This document shows, piece by piece, positions 1 through 12,720 of a stretch of DNA of 64,000 nucleotides (positions within the stretch are counted from its first letter, which is position 1; the number at the start of each line of letters is the position of its first letter). This DNA comes from Xestospongia bergquistia. Its lineage: Eukaryota > Porifera > Demospongiae > Haplosclerida > Petrosiidae. The position numbers and the translations under genes are program-made. The stretch is taken from the NCBI GenBank assembly GCA_963965975.1, contig OZ014419.1, positions 5,970,150-6,034,149 of the forward strand, written 5' to 3'. The notes under the pieces are model-generated. The model worked only from the letters and a program-made list of their open reading frames with translations. It was not told the origin of the DNA and made no database searches.

Positions 1-35
1 CGCCAAGGCTCCAATCCGAAGTTCTCACTAAACCG

Positions 36-83
<48 letters not shown>

Positions 84-88
84 ATCAG

Positions 89-127
<39 letters not shown>

Positions 128-593
128 CAAGATCGACAATTGCAACCATCTATCCCCAGCACGACGGAGACTCGCAAGATTGCCCGCACCTCCCGGCGAA
201 GGACACGCTCGCTGCCTCCGTCAGTGTAGCGCGCGTGCGGCCCAGAACATCTAAGGGCATCACAGACCTGTTATTGCCTCACTCCTCCCCCGGCTGAAAC
301 GCCGAGTGTCCCTCTAAGAAGTCGCCTGGCTGCGAGCCGGGACGCCGGCCGCCGACGAGGCACCTGCGAGGCAACTGCCCCGACGCGGACGCGACGCCCG
401 CCGTTCGGAAACGGCACGACTAGTTAGCAGGTTAAGGTCTCGTTCGTTAACGGAATCAACCAGACAAATCACTCCACCAACTAAGAACGGCCATGCACCA
501 CCACCCATAGAATCAAGAAAGAGCTCTCGATCTGTCAATCCTTCCCATGTCCGGACCTGGTGAGGTTCCCCGTGTTGAGTCAAATTAAGCCGC

Positions 594-672
<79 letters not shown>

Positions 673-779
673 GGCTTTGATTTCTCCAAAGGTGCCGACG
701 GAGTCGCACCCGACGTCCGCCGATCCCTAGCCGGCATCGTTTATGGTTGGGACTACGACGGTATCTGATCGTCTTCGAA

Positions 780-832
<53 letters not shown>

Positions 833-1881
833 CTCGACCGTCTTCCGTAAATCCGAGAATTTCACCTCTGACAACTGAATACGAATGCCCCCAACTGTCC
901 CTATCGACCATGACTGCCGTCCCGAAAACCAACAAAATAGGACAAAAAAGCAGCCCTATTCCATTATTCCATGCTAACGTATTCAAAGCGACTGGCCTGC
1001 TTGGAACACTCTAATTTGTTCAAAGTAAACGTCCCGAACTCCCCGACCGCTGCAATCAAGAGCAGACGGAGCCTCCGAGAGCACAGGGAGCCGCCGGGCA
1101 GTGCTCGCCTCTCGGCGGACCGCTCCGGCCGAGCACGCCGCACACCGACGACGGCGACGCCAAGTCCAGCGAACTGGACGAGACCGACCCCAGACGCCAG
1201 GGCACGAGCGCGGGCCCCGAAATCCAACTACGAGCTTTTTAACTGCAACAACTTTAATATACGCTATTGGAGCTGGAATTACCGCGGCTGCTGGCACCAG
1301 ACTTGCCCTCCAATTGTTCCTCGTTAAGGGGTTTGGATTGGACTCATTCCAATTGCCGGACCGCTTTAGGGACCGGCATTGTTATTTATTGTCACTACCT
1401 CCCCGAGTCGGGATTGGGTAATTTGCGCGCCTGCTGCCCTCCTTAGATGTGGTAGCCGTTTCTCAGGCTCCCTCTCCGGAATCGAACCCTAATTCTCCGT
1501 CACCCGTTGCAACCATGGTAGGCCAATACCCTACCATCGAAAGTTGATAGGGCAGAAACTTGAATGAACCATCGCCGGCGCGGAGGCCGAGCGATTCGAG
1601 CAGTTACCATGAATCACCAAGCAGGAAGCTGGGAAGCGAAGCCGCCCAGGCTGGTTTTGGATCTAATAAATACGCCTCTTCCCAGCCGAGACTGAGTCGA
1701 GGCCTTCGGCATGTATTAGCTCTACGTTACCACGGTTATCCACGTAGTGGGAACACCATCAAATAAACTATAACTGATTTAATGAGCCATTCGCAGTCTC
1801 ACGGTTCAAGCGTTTATACTTGCACATGCATGGCTTAGTCTTTGAGACAAGCATATGACTACTGGCAGGATCAACCAGGTA
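1..1881 (-). rRNA. 18S (small subunit) ribosomal RNA, 3' end missing
   Basis: This is the cytoplasmic small-subunit rRNA gene read on the minus strand. Its 5' end is clear: the complement of 1858-1881 is the universal eukaryotic start TACCTGGTTGATCCTGCCAG. Other conserved blocks are visible, such as the 530-loop complement near 1276-1310 and the universal 3' region near 40-90. The window begins inside the gene, roughly 120 nt before the mature 3' end by comparison with human 18S. The full gene would be about 2.0 kb, longer than the usual 1.8 kb. The extra length lies mainly at about 320-420 and in the V4/ES6 region at about 1030-1220, both GC-rich. Reading frames over this stretch are not genes. 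Confidence 0.97.
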
Positions 1882-3060
1882 ACTCCTCATCGGCACTGGG
1901 AACGGCCGAAACAGAGGCTAGTCCCTTCCAGCACAGCACAGGCTCACGCCAGCTATTGCATGCTGTCGGGGAACCCTCGACCGACGCAACTGACAAATCG
2001 CTTCCCTACTGCTCAGAGCGACACAACCGCTGCCAAGACAGGCAAGAGTCACCGAATAGGGCAACTTCCCTTCGAGGCAAACGGCTTGCATTGCAGCGAC
2101 TGCGTTAACAGTCGTCCGCAACTGCTCAACATCAACAAAGCATACATCGTCAACGAACATCACAACACCCAGAGAAAACACGACAGCTCACACAGCGAGA
2201 GCTTCATGTTCGCTCCCTTCGCGACGACGAATTGAACGAAACCTCCTCTTCGAAGGCCCCACTCAACCACAGCGCCACGAAAGCAACCTCGTTGCAACGC
2301 CTGACTAACTCGAGGATGCTGCACTCCCTCGGTTAAAGGGAGAACAGAGCGCTCCTCAACAACCAAAAGGACACTTCGAACAAGACGAACACGACCACTT
2401 GGCGCATCCACCTTGCCACGTACAGTGCCCGCCACACGCCTGACAGAGAGGAGTCCGAGCACCAGCCAGAATATGCAACTCTCGAACAGAAAGCAAATTC
2501 AAACATCCACTCCCTCCCCTCTCATCTAAAGCACCAACCGAGAATGCTTCTCCAGGGAAACCGCTCGACGCTTTCACCGTCGGCTGAGGCAAGTCGGCCC
2601 GACTTCTCGGACGGATACTTCGCCTGAGAGATGATTCCGTCTGCCGGACGCTTCCGGCCGGATTCCTCTCGGGCTGTCCACCCTCGCACTTCCCACCGGT
2701 GAAGAGTCGGCCTCGCTCCTCAGACGGATAGTCCCCTGAAAGTTCAGTCATCCTGCCGGACGCTTGGGGCCGAAACCTTGTCGGGTTGTCTACTCGGGAA
2801 CAAAGTCTCGATGGTGCCTTTAGCCAAGGAGAGCGACCCCAAACCGAAACTCATGCCCAGCTGAGTCGAACCTCTCCGTGTCTGACAATTTCTTTGCCCG
2901 TCTCATTGCCAAGGCGATCCCATCCTATCTCGACGTTCTTGGACACTCTCAGACAGCACAAGCACGGCGTCGTAACCGAGTACGATGGAACAAAATGTCA
3001 TTCAATATCGTTCGTCTTCGCCAAGGTGAACGGCCCAAACAGTGAGTAGTACACGTTAAC
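1882..3060 (-). other. rDNA 5' external transcribed spacer / intergenic spacer
   Basis: This stretch lies directly upstream of the 18S gene. It is much richer in G+C than the DNA from 3061 onward and has no convincing coding region. Position and composition mark it as the 5' external transcribed spacer, possibly including part of the intergenic spacer. The right boundary is set where base composition falls to the AT-rich genomic background, at about 3050-3080, and is approximate. No Pol I promoter could be recognised, because these are lineage-specific. Confidence 0.7.
2590..2795. repeat. Divergent tandem duplication in the rDNA spacer
   Basis: Two related units of about 85-90 bp lie at about 2590-2679 and 2704-2792. 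Both share the order AGTCGGCC..., ACGGATA..., TGCCGGACGCTT and a final CGGG(C/T)TGTC, with many substitutions between. Internal subrepeats are common in rDNA spacers and often act as enhancers or processing sites; here that role is inference. Confidence 0.65.
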
Positions 3061-3204
3061 CAAATCATACTCCTGACCCAATCGTCTTCAGACTTGTTTC
3101 CATTCTTATAGTAATGAGAGAGAGCCTGTATGTTACCTGACCTCCAATATTAGAACAAGCTCAGCAAATTATTTAGTAGGATCAAAATCATCACCAGATA
3201 TTTT

Positions 3205-3330
3205 TAATCAGGTTACTTGATCGATAAGACAAGGTACAAAGTCTCTACTGACTTCAGCGATAAGAAATGTTTGCATGTAAAGTAGCTGCTCAATATGACT
3301 TCCCTGAAAGTACCAAACTTATTAGTAGTA
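3205..3330. repeat. Dispersed repeat, copy also at 32070-32190
   Basis: The segment with GATAAGACAAGGTACAAAG and CTCTACTGACTTCAGCGATA recurs almost unchanged at about 32085-32190, 29 kb away on the far side of the giant ankyrin gene. No coding content is obvious. It ties the two flanks of the ankyrin gene to one repeat family or to one duplicated ancestral segment. The rest of 3061-3950 shows no recognisable gene. Confidence 0.6.
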
Positions 3331-3987
3331 TATCTCAGTATCTAAAAGTGAGTGCTACCCAAAAACAGAAGTGCCTGGCTGTAGAACAACATTAGTGACA
3401 TTTGTACTACATAAGATTAAAAAGAAGATTCAATTCTATTCTTGCGGTAATGAGAATAAGCCTGTACAGTACATATTTGGACTGTCCTCCAGTATAAATA
3501 GATAGTCAGTGTTGTCGAGGATACTGTTGATATCATAATTATCAATCAATGTCAATTACCGTTGAATATATACATTGTATTTCTTTACCTCATACAATGT
3601 ATTTCGATTCAACAATTCATTCAAAGAACAAGAGTCAGCTAATGCTAATGATATAGTCCAATAGAGTTTGGTATGACCATACCTTTCAGGAAGATCCACT
3701 TTAACAGCTTCTTTGAACATCTACATAAAGGTGAAATCATTGTCACTCACAATAGTTTACCAGTACAATAGTGATAATGAGTACAAGTCTTCACAATGAT
3801 TACATAATATAAGCTTTAATTTCACCATCATCCATAATTATCACATAGAAGCTAACAGGACAAGAATAATGTTGTTATAAATAATTCTGTCTTCCTCAAC
3901 CATATCTTCCTGAGGACCTGAGGAGATAGCAACAGTACATTTTTCATTAATGACACAAGAGCAGCTAAAAATAGCCAGCTATGTTGT

Positions 3988-4119
<132 letters not shown>

Positions 4120-6990
4120 TGTTAGACCTACTTATTAAATATTCATAATTATACACTATAAAATTACAAATAATGTAGTAAAGATGTCTATGTAGAAGAG
4201 AATAGATGCCACACAGGCTCATCAAAATAGCAATAGTCTTAAAGGACCATATGCTCTTTGGCACTCATTAGTAACCAGTACAAAAAGTGTACCTCTAACA
4301 TGAACCTCACCTAAAACAGGTTTATAATCTTTAGGAATTTCTTGTGTCACTGCTGTCACAGCAGTATCACCAGTGACTTTCTAATGTAATGATACAAATA
4401 ACACATAGTTATAATATACTACTAATATGTGTAATGTTTATATTGTGATATGAATCTGTCTTTTCTTCTTCTTCTCCTTTTTTGAAATGAGTGCTAGACA
4501 ACAGGAGACTACCAAATACCTGAACAGATAGATGGATAGAGAGATAACTGAATAAAATTCTATGAATGAATAAATGCTTGCTATTGGTTGAATGAATGAA
4601 TGAATGAATGACATAACAATACATCAATTCTCTTTTTAACTGTGAAGTCAATAATCTAAATAATGTAAGTACCTCAGTTTCACACTCTTTTTGCATAGCA
4701 ACAGTACTAGTTGAACAGGCAAAGTAGCAGGTTTATCAGGTTGACCAAGTATTTCAATTTGTCTAGCTCGTATGTTATTTTGAACTCCGTCTAACTCAAA
4801 ATGCACAATTTTACACTGTTCATCAACTTCAAGTACTATGAGAGTCTTCTAACCATCATGACTAGTAGATAGAAATACTAACTACTTATCTATCTATCTA
4901 TATATATCTTTGTCCAACCATCTATAAATCCATTCCTCTTTTTTAAAATCTAAGTCCATCCATCCATCAATATACCCCCCATCCATCCATCTATACATCC
5001 ATTCTTACTCCAGAGTACTCTGGTTATCAATATGAATGAAGGCTGCAAATATCTTGATTGCTTTATCGTAGCCCACAGTAATAAAATAAAGCATAGCACA
5101 TGTTCATCATGAGATTCTCAGAAGGTTTCAGTAGATTCATCAGTCAGCCCATTGCTCATAGCATCAATAGAGGAGACTTTGAGTTTACCAACAGATAATA
5201 TGCTAATAATAATAACTCCACTAATGTGTCCTGTAAAAATAAAAATGCAGTGTCCATTTACTTCTGTATACTGTCCATTAGTAACATGCATGTCTGAATG
5301 TACCTATCCATCAATCTGATCTATCTATTGTATATCTAATCTATCTCTTTTTATGTCACTCTATCTGATTTTCAGAGGTTCCCCCTGTCAGTCAAATATC
5401 TTACAACTTGCTTTGCAGGTGTTTCTCTCTCTCAGAGAGAGTTTCATTGATGTTAGCAAATACCTGACTATGAAGTAAAAATGAGTGATCTTGAGATTGG
5501 AAGTCAAGACACTAACATTTGAGGGCCATCTGTTGAGCTATAGAACCAACAGGTTAACTAGAGAGAGGGGGGGAGGGAGAGCGGAAGAAAGAAGAATAAC
5601 AAACTGTACATACATGTACTTATGAAAATGTACTAGTACTTAACATGAGACACTGCAAGTAGAATTGTATGGGATAGTTTAGTGGATTTTATATTTAACA
5701 TTCTCTTTCTATAAGAGCATGGTCTCTTGTTAACAATATATTTAATCCCTTCAGGTTTTACATCCTCTAGTTCTTTAACTTTATTGTAAGAGAAAGCATA
5801 GCATTCTCTCTTAATGTCAATTAATGAAACATTAGATTACTTGATCTAATAACAAGCATCATTCTCTATCTACAGAGAGAGATCACATGATTATCATGCA
5901 CATGACATTGTGAGATATCATGATGTAACTATCAAGTTGTTAACACATCTTGTCATTTGACTATCACATGACTTACTTCTCTGAGTATGACAGACCATTC
6001 CAGGTTTGATCAGTGCAATAGAAGGAGCTGCAAAAGATGGTTGAGCATATATTCTCAGACCAGCTGCCTTCAATCCTGTGAACGTCTTCTTTTAACAACT
6101 TCTACAATGAGTCTCCTCTTTTTGTTTATCATCTAATGGTTGTTGTGAACTTTCTCACTCTCTCTTTTGGTCTCCTAAAGTGATGTCTCCAGAGGAAGGA
6201 CATTATATGTTTGGCCATCTCTGTTAAAATAGAAGACATGTAAATCATATAACAAGAATGGGAGGGGATAGTTGGTGCATAACATGTACATGTAAATCAA
6301 TGTATATATACATATATTGGGAGGAGCCACCAATCTTAGCATACTGTTAGGGATAGTTTGGAAAATGGCAATTATATTTAATTACGCTACATTGCCTTAA
6401 CTGCTACTGATCCATTAATACATACTTGTATATCATAAGAACCAGATAACATTGGTACCCATGTCACAATATATGTACCTTCCTTATGTTAGGTAACAGC
6501 CATATAATCTACACTCCTATATTAAGAGATAATACATTAGATGTAACACATATACATGTGTACTACTTACCCTAATACTTTAGGAACATAGAACCACAAT
6601 TCCTCAAAGGAGTAGTCAGAATAAGGCTATAAGTAGATTATTCTTTCATATGACTGCTATCAATCCATCCATCTGTCCATCCATCTATTCACTTACCATC
6701 ATCATAGAAATTGACTGATAGACATGGTTTTTTCCTAATATACATACAATAAACTCAATCTGTTTATTGACAACTGGAGTATATGTTGTCTTTAGTTCAA
6801 GAACTGATGCATCAACAGAACAATCTGATTAAAACACCTAATGGATGAATGATTAGGTGAATACATAACTAGATGTATGAATGGATCAATATAGCTGTAT
6901 TCTTTTCATACACTTAACAGTGTATAGATTAAAAATTCATGTTTATTCTTTTTCAGTATGGACTTCCTTCGTTACAAACTAATAATTACA
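4120..6990 (-). pseudogene. Inverted, decayed copy of PHR-type (MYCBP2-like) ubiquitin ligase exons
   Basis: Read on the minus strand this region carries exon-like islands that recur on the plus strand further right. Pairs seen: 4120-4260 with 13180-13350; 4290-4410 with 12950-13060; 4640-4862 with 10110-10330 and 8690-8845; 5215-5340 with 12000-12110; 5380-5570 with 11750-11950; 5980-6990 with 8980-9560. The island at 4730-4860 encodes a strand-rich end reading IRARQIEILGQPD, which resembles the end of a DOC/APC10-type domain. The island near 6400-6480 encodes GTYIVTWVP and GSYDIQV, typical of a filamin-type Ig repeat. MYCBP2/Highwire/RPM-1 proteins contain both domains and end in the RING found at 13737. 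Stops and microsatellites break the copy. Confidence 0.65.
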
Positions 6991-7489
6991 CTATCAGTGA
7001 CTGTTGGTGGAGAGTAACATGTCTAGTTATGCTCTGAGTCTCTTCCTGATCTTTGTCTAAATAAGGAAGTAGATAGTTTGTGATGACCTTGAGAAATAAA
7101 TTTGTCGGTTTGTTTTTGCCTGACCATTATAACAAGTATGTTATATGACTACCACCACTGTTAAGCATGCTAGCACTCACTTGTATAATCTCAATAACTG
7201 TGATCTTCTCAAGTTCCAATTTTGAATAAATACATACACTAGAAAACAGTGATCAGTAATCTTTTAGTATTACTCAGTAATCTTGACTAGGACAACATTC
7301 AATGATCTTGTTATCACTTTTTTGACTCTATTTAGAAGGAATTTCTAGTGAAGAGGAATTATTAAATTTTCCAGCTGTTATCTCGAAGTTGTTAGCCCTC
7401 GTTTCTCGAACTCTACGAGCTCAACTTGCAAAACAAGTTATGATAAAATGGTATTACTGGTTTTAATGTTCCTAATTATTAGACAATAT

Positions 7490-7770
7490 CCTAAGTGTTT
7501 ATCCAAAAGTATATTCCGGTAATGATTTTCATTACTAGAATATACTCAAGGATCCATTTCTTCACTTCTCTGTTTGTCCATTTATTCAACCACCATCCAT
7601 ACCTTCATATAACCACCCATCCATTTGTCCATCTATCTGTTCATTCATCCATCCATTCATTTGTTAAGCCAACTGCCTATCCATTTATCCAATAATCTAT
7701 ATAATATTTTTTATCTATTTAATTTAGGTAATGAAGTACATATTATAGTTAATACTGAAAAGTGATACCA
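7490..7770 (+). repeat. Direct duplication, second copy at 11000-11205
   Basis: A CATC/CATT-rich stretch followed by TTTAGGTAATGAAGTACATA and TTATAGTTAATACTGAAA appears here and again at about 11000-11205. The non-simple part (7725-7760 and 11163-11200) follows a polypyrimidine-AG and could be a duplicated exon start (GNEVHIIVNTE). It belongs to the duplicated PHR-like locus. Between 6990 and 7490 no other feature is seen. Confidence 0.55.
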
Positions 7771-8059
7771 GTTATTATTGTCTGCATGTACATGTACCAT
7801 GTGCTGTTGGCCAAGAGGTAATAACATCACTTAATTCTTTAGAGTATATTCTCTCACTCTCTCTCTTTGTCTCTCTTTCTCTCCCCCCATCTCTCTCTCT
7901 CCCTCTCTCTAGATGGTCCTGGTACATACAGCATTGTTCGATGTGGTCACAATATTTGTTCCTAACTTAATGTGAAGGGATCCCCCACTGACTAAAGGGA
8001 ATAAAATTGAAGGTATTGAAATGGTACATCTGTAAAGATACATGATTTTTAGTGAATGA

Positions 8060-8455
8060 AATGACTCTCCCTCTCACTTTTGAGGTTACAGCTACAAAGC
8101 ATTTGAGTTCTCAAATGCTTCTTCTGTCTATTTAAAGTTTCATCCTGAATTATTGAAAGAGAAAGCAGATCCTTCAACACAGAAAAGAAAATTGAAAATG
8201 ATAAATAAGAAGAAAAAGTTGATGCTAAGTCAAATCAGAAGAAATTTTTTGCTCTCTACTTTTCTTACCACTTAATCATCTTGTGAATTTTGGGATCATA
8301 TCTCTCAGAAGGTCATCAATAACTCGTCTGTCATGTTTGCACTTCCAAACGTGCTGTGTTACACTCAAGAGCTCCATAAATGCTACAAAGAGGAGAAGAA
8401 AGAAATGGAAAAGTTGAAGAAAGAAAAGAGAAAAAAGTGGAGATGGTGGCACTAG
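8060..8455 (+). pseudogene. Unidentified coding-like relic
   Basis: Two adjacent coding-like blocks can be read on the plus strand, separated by an in-frame stop. The first includes YKAFEFSNASSVYLKFHPEL and ends in a Lys-rich helix (about 8078-8270). The second begins CEFWDHISQKVINNSSV and ends in a Lys/Glu-rich helix (about 8282-8455). Composition and codon pattern look protein-like rather than random AT-rich DNA, but I do not recognise the family. It may be another exon of the decayed PHR-like gene or part of an unrelated gene. Confidence 0.4.
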
Positions 8456-8689
8456 CCTCCATTCGTATTGACTCGAATGGATGAATAGATGGATGGGTAG
8501 AGTGATGGATGGATAAGATTTTAAGCAGAAGAATGGCTTTATAGATGATTGGATAAAGAGAGAGACATAGATAAGTACTTAGTGTTTCTATCTACTATCA
8601 AATAGCAATGTTATCTCCCTTTGTTAGACCTGACAAAAACAGCTTGAATATTTCCATGCACTGTAAATGCTCTTTTAATTGCTGTTTAT

Positions 8690-9560
8690 AGAGTAAGTTG
8701 GCTACTAGTCATGATGGTTGGAACACTCTCGTAGTATCTGAAGTTGATGAATGGTATAAAGTTGTACATTTTGAGTTACATGAAGTTCAAAATAACATAC
8801 GAACTAGACAAATTGAAATACTGAGTCAACCTGACTCTTTTCTTCTCTTCTCTGTCTGTCCATTTATCAATGTGTTTATCCATTCATTCATTCATCTGTT
8901 TATCTATTTATTCATCCATCTATCTACCCATTCATTGATCCATTCATACATCTAGCTATCTATTCACCTAATCATTCATCCATTAGGTGTTTTAATCAGA
9001 TTGTTCTGTTGATGCTAATGCATCAGTTCTTGAACTAAAGACAACAGATACTCCAGTTGTCAATAAACAGATTGAGTTTATTGTATGTATATTAGGAACA
9101 AACTATGTCTATCAGTCAATTTCTATGATGATGATAAGTGAATAAATGGATGGACAGATGGACAGATTGATAGCAGTCATATGAAAGAATAATCTACTTA
9201 TAGCCTTATTCTGACTACTCCTTTGAGGAATTGTGGTTCTATGTTCCTAAAGTATTAGGGTAAGTAGTACACATGTATATGTATTAGATCTAATGTATTA
9301 TCTCTTAATACAGGAGTGTAAATTATATGGCTGTTACCTAACATAAGAATGGTACATATACTGTCACACGGGTACCTACATCAGCTGGTTCTTATGATAT
9401 ACAAGTAATTATTAATGGATCAGTAGCAGTTAAGGCAATGTAATATAATTACATTGCCTTAAATGTCATTGTAGAAGTCGTTAAAAGAAGCTGTTCTCAG
9501 GATTAAAGGCTGCTGTCTGAGAATATGTGCTCAACCATCTTTTGCAGTTCATGTGATAAT
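8690..9560 (+). pseudogene. PHR/MYCBP2-like exons, plus-strand copy 1 (DOC-like end and filamin-like repeat)
   Basis: At 8698-8830 an open segment reads TSHDGWNTLVVSEVDEWYKV and, further on, IRTRQIEILSQPD, a beta-rich segment resembling the end of a DOC domain. A (CATC)n tract follows. At about 9010-9140 there is a filamin-like strand block (TTDTPVVNKQIEFIV), at 9230-9265 a short exon-like piece before GGTAAGTA, and at 9350-9430 NGTYTVTRVPTSAGSYDIQV, a clear filamin-type Ig motif. The order DOC end then filamin differs from a normal gene and suggests rearrangement. Shared sites in the three copies (for example CCTAACATAAG before the filamin motif) may be splice acceptors, so part may once have been spliced. 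Confidence 0.6.
9430..9462. repeat. Perfect 15-bp inverted repeat
   Basis: TTAAGGCAATGTAAT at 9430-9444 is followed after 3 bp by its exact reverse complement at 9448-9462. It lies just past the filamin-like motif. It could be an insertion footprint or part of a small palindromic repeat; no function is assigned. Confidence 0.9.
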
Positions 9561-9567
9561 CATGTGA

Positions 9568-9779
<212 letters not shown>

Positions 9780-10340
9780 ATTCAACTTTGTTAGTATGTT
9801 GAGAACAAACCATCTCCATCAGTCAATTTCTATAATGTGGTAATTGGATAGGTTAGTGGTGGATGGATGGATAGATAGATGGACAGATTGATAAACAGTC
9901 ATATGAAAGAATAATAATTATTTCCATTTATAGCCTTATTCTGACTAATCCTTTGAGTGGTTTTGTTCCTAAAGTACTAAGGTAAGTAGTATACACTATC
10001 CATGTACGTGTATTAAATCTAATGTATTATCTCTTACTACAAGAGTGTAGATTATGTGGCTGTCACCTAACATAAGGAAGGTACATATAACTGTGACATG
10101 GATAAGTTGGGTACTAGTCATGATGGTTAAAAGACTCTCGTAGTATCTGAAGTTGATGGACAGCATAAAGTTGTGCACTTTGAGTTGTATGAGTTCAAAA
10201 TAACATATGAGCTAGACAAATTGAAGTACTGGGTCAACCTGATAAACCTGCTACTATGCCTGTTCAACTACTACTGTTGCTATGCAAAAGATTGTAAAAT
10301 TGAGGTACTTAGATTATTTAGATTATTGACTTCACTAGTA
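9780..10340 (+). pseudogene. PHR/MYCBP2-like exons, plus-strand copy 2
   Basis: From 9785 to 10100 the sequence repeats the filamin-flanking part of 9090-9370 with a shorter end. At 10105-10330 it repeats the DOC-like end seen at 8690-8845 and, inverted, at 4640-4862. In this copy a missing base in the segment corresponding to ELHEVQNNIR shifts the frame, so the conserved RQIEIL block is no longer in frame. That supports decay. Short open frames at 9996-10178 (-) and 10173-10406 (+) are by-products. Confidence 0.55.
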
Positions 10341-10584
10341 AACTCAATTGATGTACTGTTACATCATTCATTCATCCACTCAATTCAAAGAAGAAGAAAA
10401 GGCTGATTCTAACTTAGAACAAGCAGAAGTTGAGCCAGCCATCTGATTCTAACTTAGAACAAGCAGAAGTTGAGCCACCTTCAATGGCCAACATTCTCTA
10501 CAGCAACAGTCATCTCTGTGGTGTACTAAAGGCAGTCTATCAACATATCATGGACTTGTGTATTATTTCTCCATATATATTAAA

Positions 10585-11716
10585 CCAAGTTACTTTGCTA
10601 CAATGACTAATGTGACAATCTTACTACCTCTGGGTTACAGTGCTATAACTGAGGCAGTTAATTCAGCTGCTACTATCAATCAACTTGGCCTCCTAGACTG
10701 TTATTGGTAAACATTGTCCAGCTCAATGTCAACATGATGTTCACATTATTAGATCTTACAGTTTGGTGTTTGGAGTGTGTATTCAGTAGTGGACCAACGG
10801 TAGAGACTATTGAAATTTTCTCATCACCATTCTTGTTGATTCTGGCAATAGCAAAGCTCCACCCACTACAGAGACTGTTGTATCATCAATAATTGGTATT
10901 GATTTGGACCATATATGTTCTGATCTCAACACTTTGGATTAGACATTCCTGCTAGACTGGTTCTCATACCAGGTATGTCCTGATTTCTGAACTACATATA
11001 CCACTAAAAGTATCCATTTCTTGACTTATCTGTTTTATCCACTCATTCAAACACTCCTTCCATTCATATAACCACCCATCCATTTGTCCATCTATCTGTT
11101 CATTCAGCCAGCCATCTAGCTATTCATCCATTATCCATTAATCTACATAATATTTATTTAATTTAGGTAATGAAGTACATATTATAGTTAATACTGAAAC
11201 AGAATTTTAGAAGAGAGACAAATGCAATCATTGTTTCATCAAGTGTCAACTTATTGGTTTAGAATGATCAAGAGATGGCAAACAGGTGATAATCATATGA
11301 GAATCATGTGATCAGAATACATACATCACTATTGTCTTTCTCTCTTTAGTGTTTGTCTCTGTTTGAGAAAGTGTTAGTTACTTTGAGTGCTATATACACT
11401 GGTGCAATCCTCTCTGAATATTTCAAACTTCCATATCCTGGTGAGTGAAATAATGAGAGCCATACATGATGCCAGTTATTATTGTCTGCATCTACCATGT
11501 GCTACCATTGACTAGTGTACTTTGATTGACCTCACCTTTTTTTCAATAGAAGAATTACCTGTTAGTTATTATCGTGATGATACTGAAAAAGCTGATATGA
11601 GAATTGTTCTAGCTTCTGTTCAAGAGGTAATGATATCACTAAATTCTTTGCAATATTCTCTCTCTGTCTTTCTCTCTCTGTCTCTGTCTCTCTCTGTCTC
11701 TGTCTCTGTCTGTCTG

Positions 11717-11749
<33 letters not shown>

Positions 11750-12720
11750 AGTTAACCTGTAGGTTCTATAGCTCAACAGATGGCCCTCAAATGTTAGTGT
11801 CTTGACTTCTAACCTCAAGATCACTCATTTTTTCTTCATGGTCAAGTATTTGCTAACATCAGTGAAACTCTCTCTGGCATGGAAGAGGTTGGGTGAGAGA
11901 AACAATTTGCAAAGCAATTTGTAAGATATTTTACTGAAAGAGGGAACCTCTGAAAATCAGTGAGAGTGACATCAAAAGAGATAGATTAGATGTACAATAC
12001 ATAGATGACTGTTTGATTGATGGATAGGTACATTTAGACATATGTATTACTAATGGACGATACTTAATACAGAAGTAAATGGACACTGCATTTTTATATT
12101 TATAGGACACATATGAAAAACTATGGGAAAAGAGTGTCAAGAAATGGACAGCACCAAAGGTATCTCTGCTAAACTAGTCATGATTGCAGCACTATTGAGG
12201 GAGTTAGTAGTTGTATTAAAGGGCCTAATATATATTGTTATGAATTGTTGATTATGTTAGAGGGTCTGAGTCAGAGTGATTTAATTATTTGGCTGGACAG
12301 AGCCATTTAATACAATATCTTGTATCTCTTCTACACACTAGCTTCTGCTGGAATTAAACTAAAAGTAAAAAAGCAGATATACTGCAATACTGAGTAGTCC
12401 CTCTGTCCATTAATCTATCCATCCATTTAAAGCTGTATATTTAGCTGTTTATTTATTTAGCAGTTTATCTCCTGTACCATAACAATTCATTTAATCACAT
12501 ACATGTACATGTCCCATTATACACATATAATTATTCTCTTAATTTCCATTAGATATGTTCTCTATTATGACATATTCTTCCATATATTAAACAAATTACT
12601 TTGCTACAATGACTAATGTGACAATGTTACTACCTCTGGGTTACAGTGAGGCAGTTAATTCAGCTGCTACTATCAATCAATTTGACCTCCTAGACTGTTA
12701 CTGGTAAAGTGCTGTCTATA
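10585..12720 (+). pseudogene. Duplicated exon-like segments of the decayed PHR-like locus
   Basis: A 130-bp segment at 10590-10725 (ACTAATGTGACAATCTTACT onward) recurs at 12600-12715 with small deletions. Between them are coding-like pieces: 11349-11440 (CLCLFEKVLVTLSAIYTGAI), 11549-11630 (EELPVSYYRDDTEKADMRIV, between a TTTTTTTCAATAG acceptor and a GGTAATG donor), and 12102-12160 (DTYEKLWEKSVKKW). None alone is diagnostic. Their association with the DOC, filamin and RING pieces assigns them to the same ancestral gene by inference. A (TC/TG)n tract lies at 11658-11751. Confidence 0.45.

Noticed and set aside
314-2751. Several open frames of 60-131 codons on both strands
   Set aside because: They lie in 18S rRNA and its spacer; the GC-rich Arg/Pro/Ala composition is what rRNA gives when translated.
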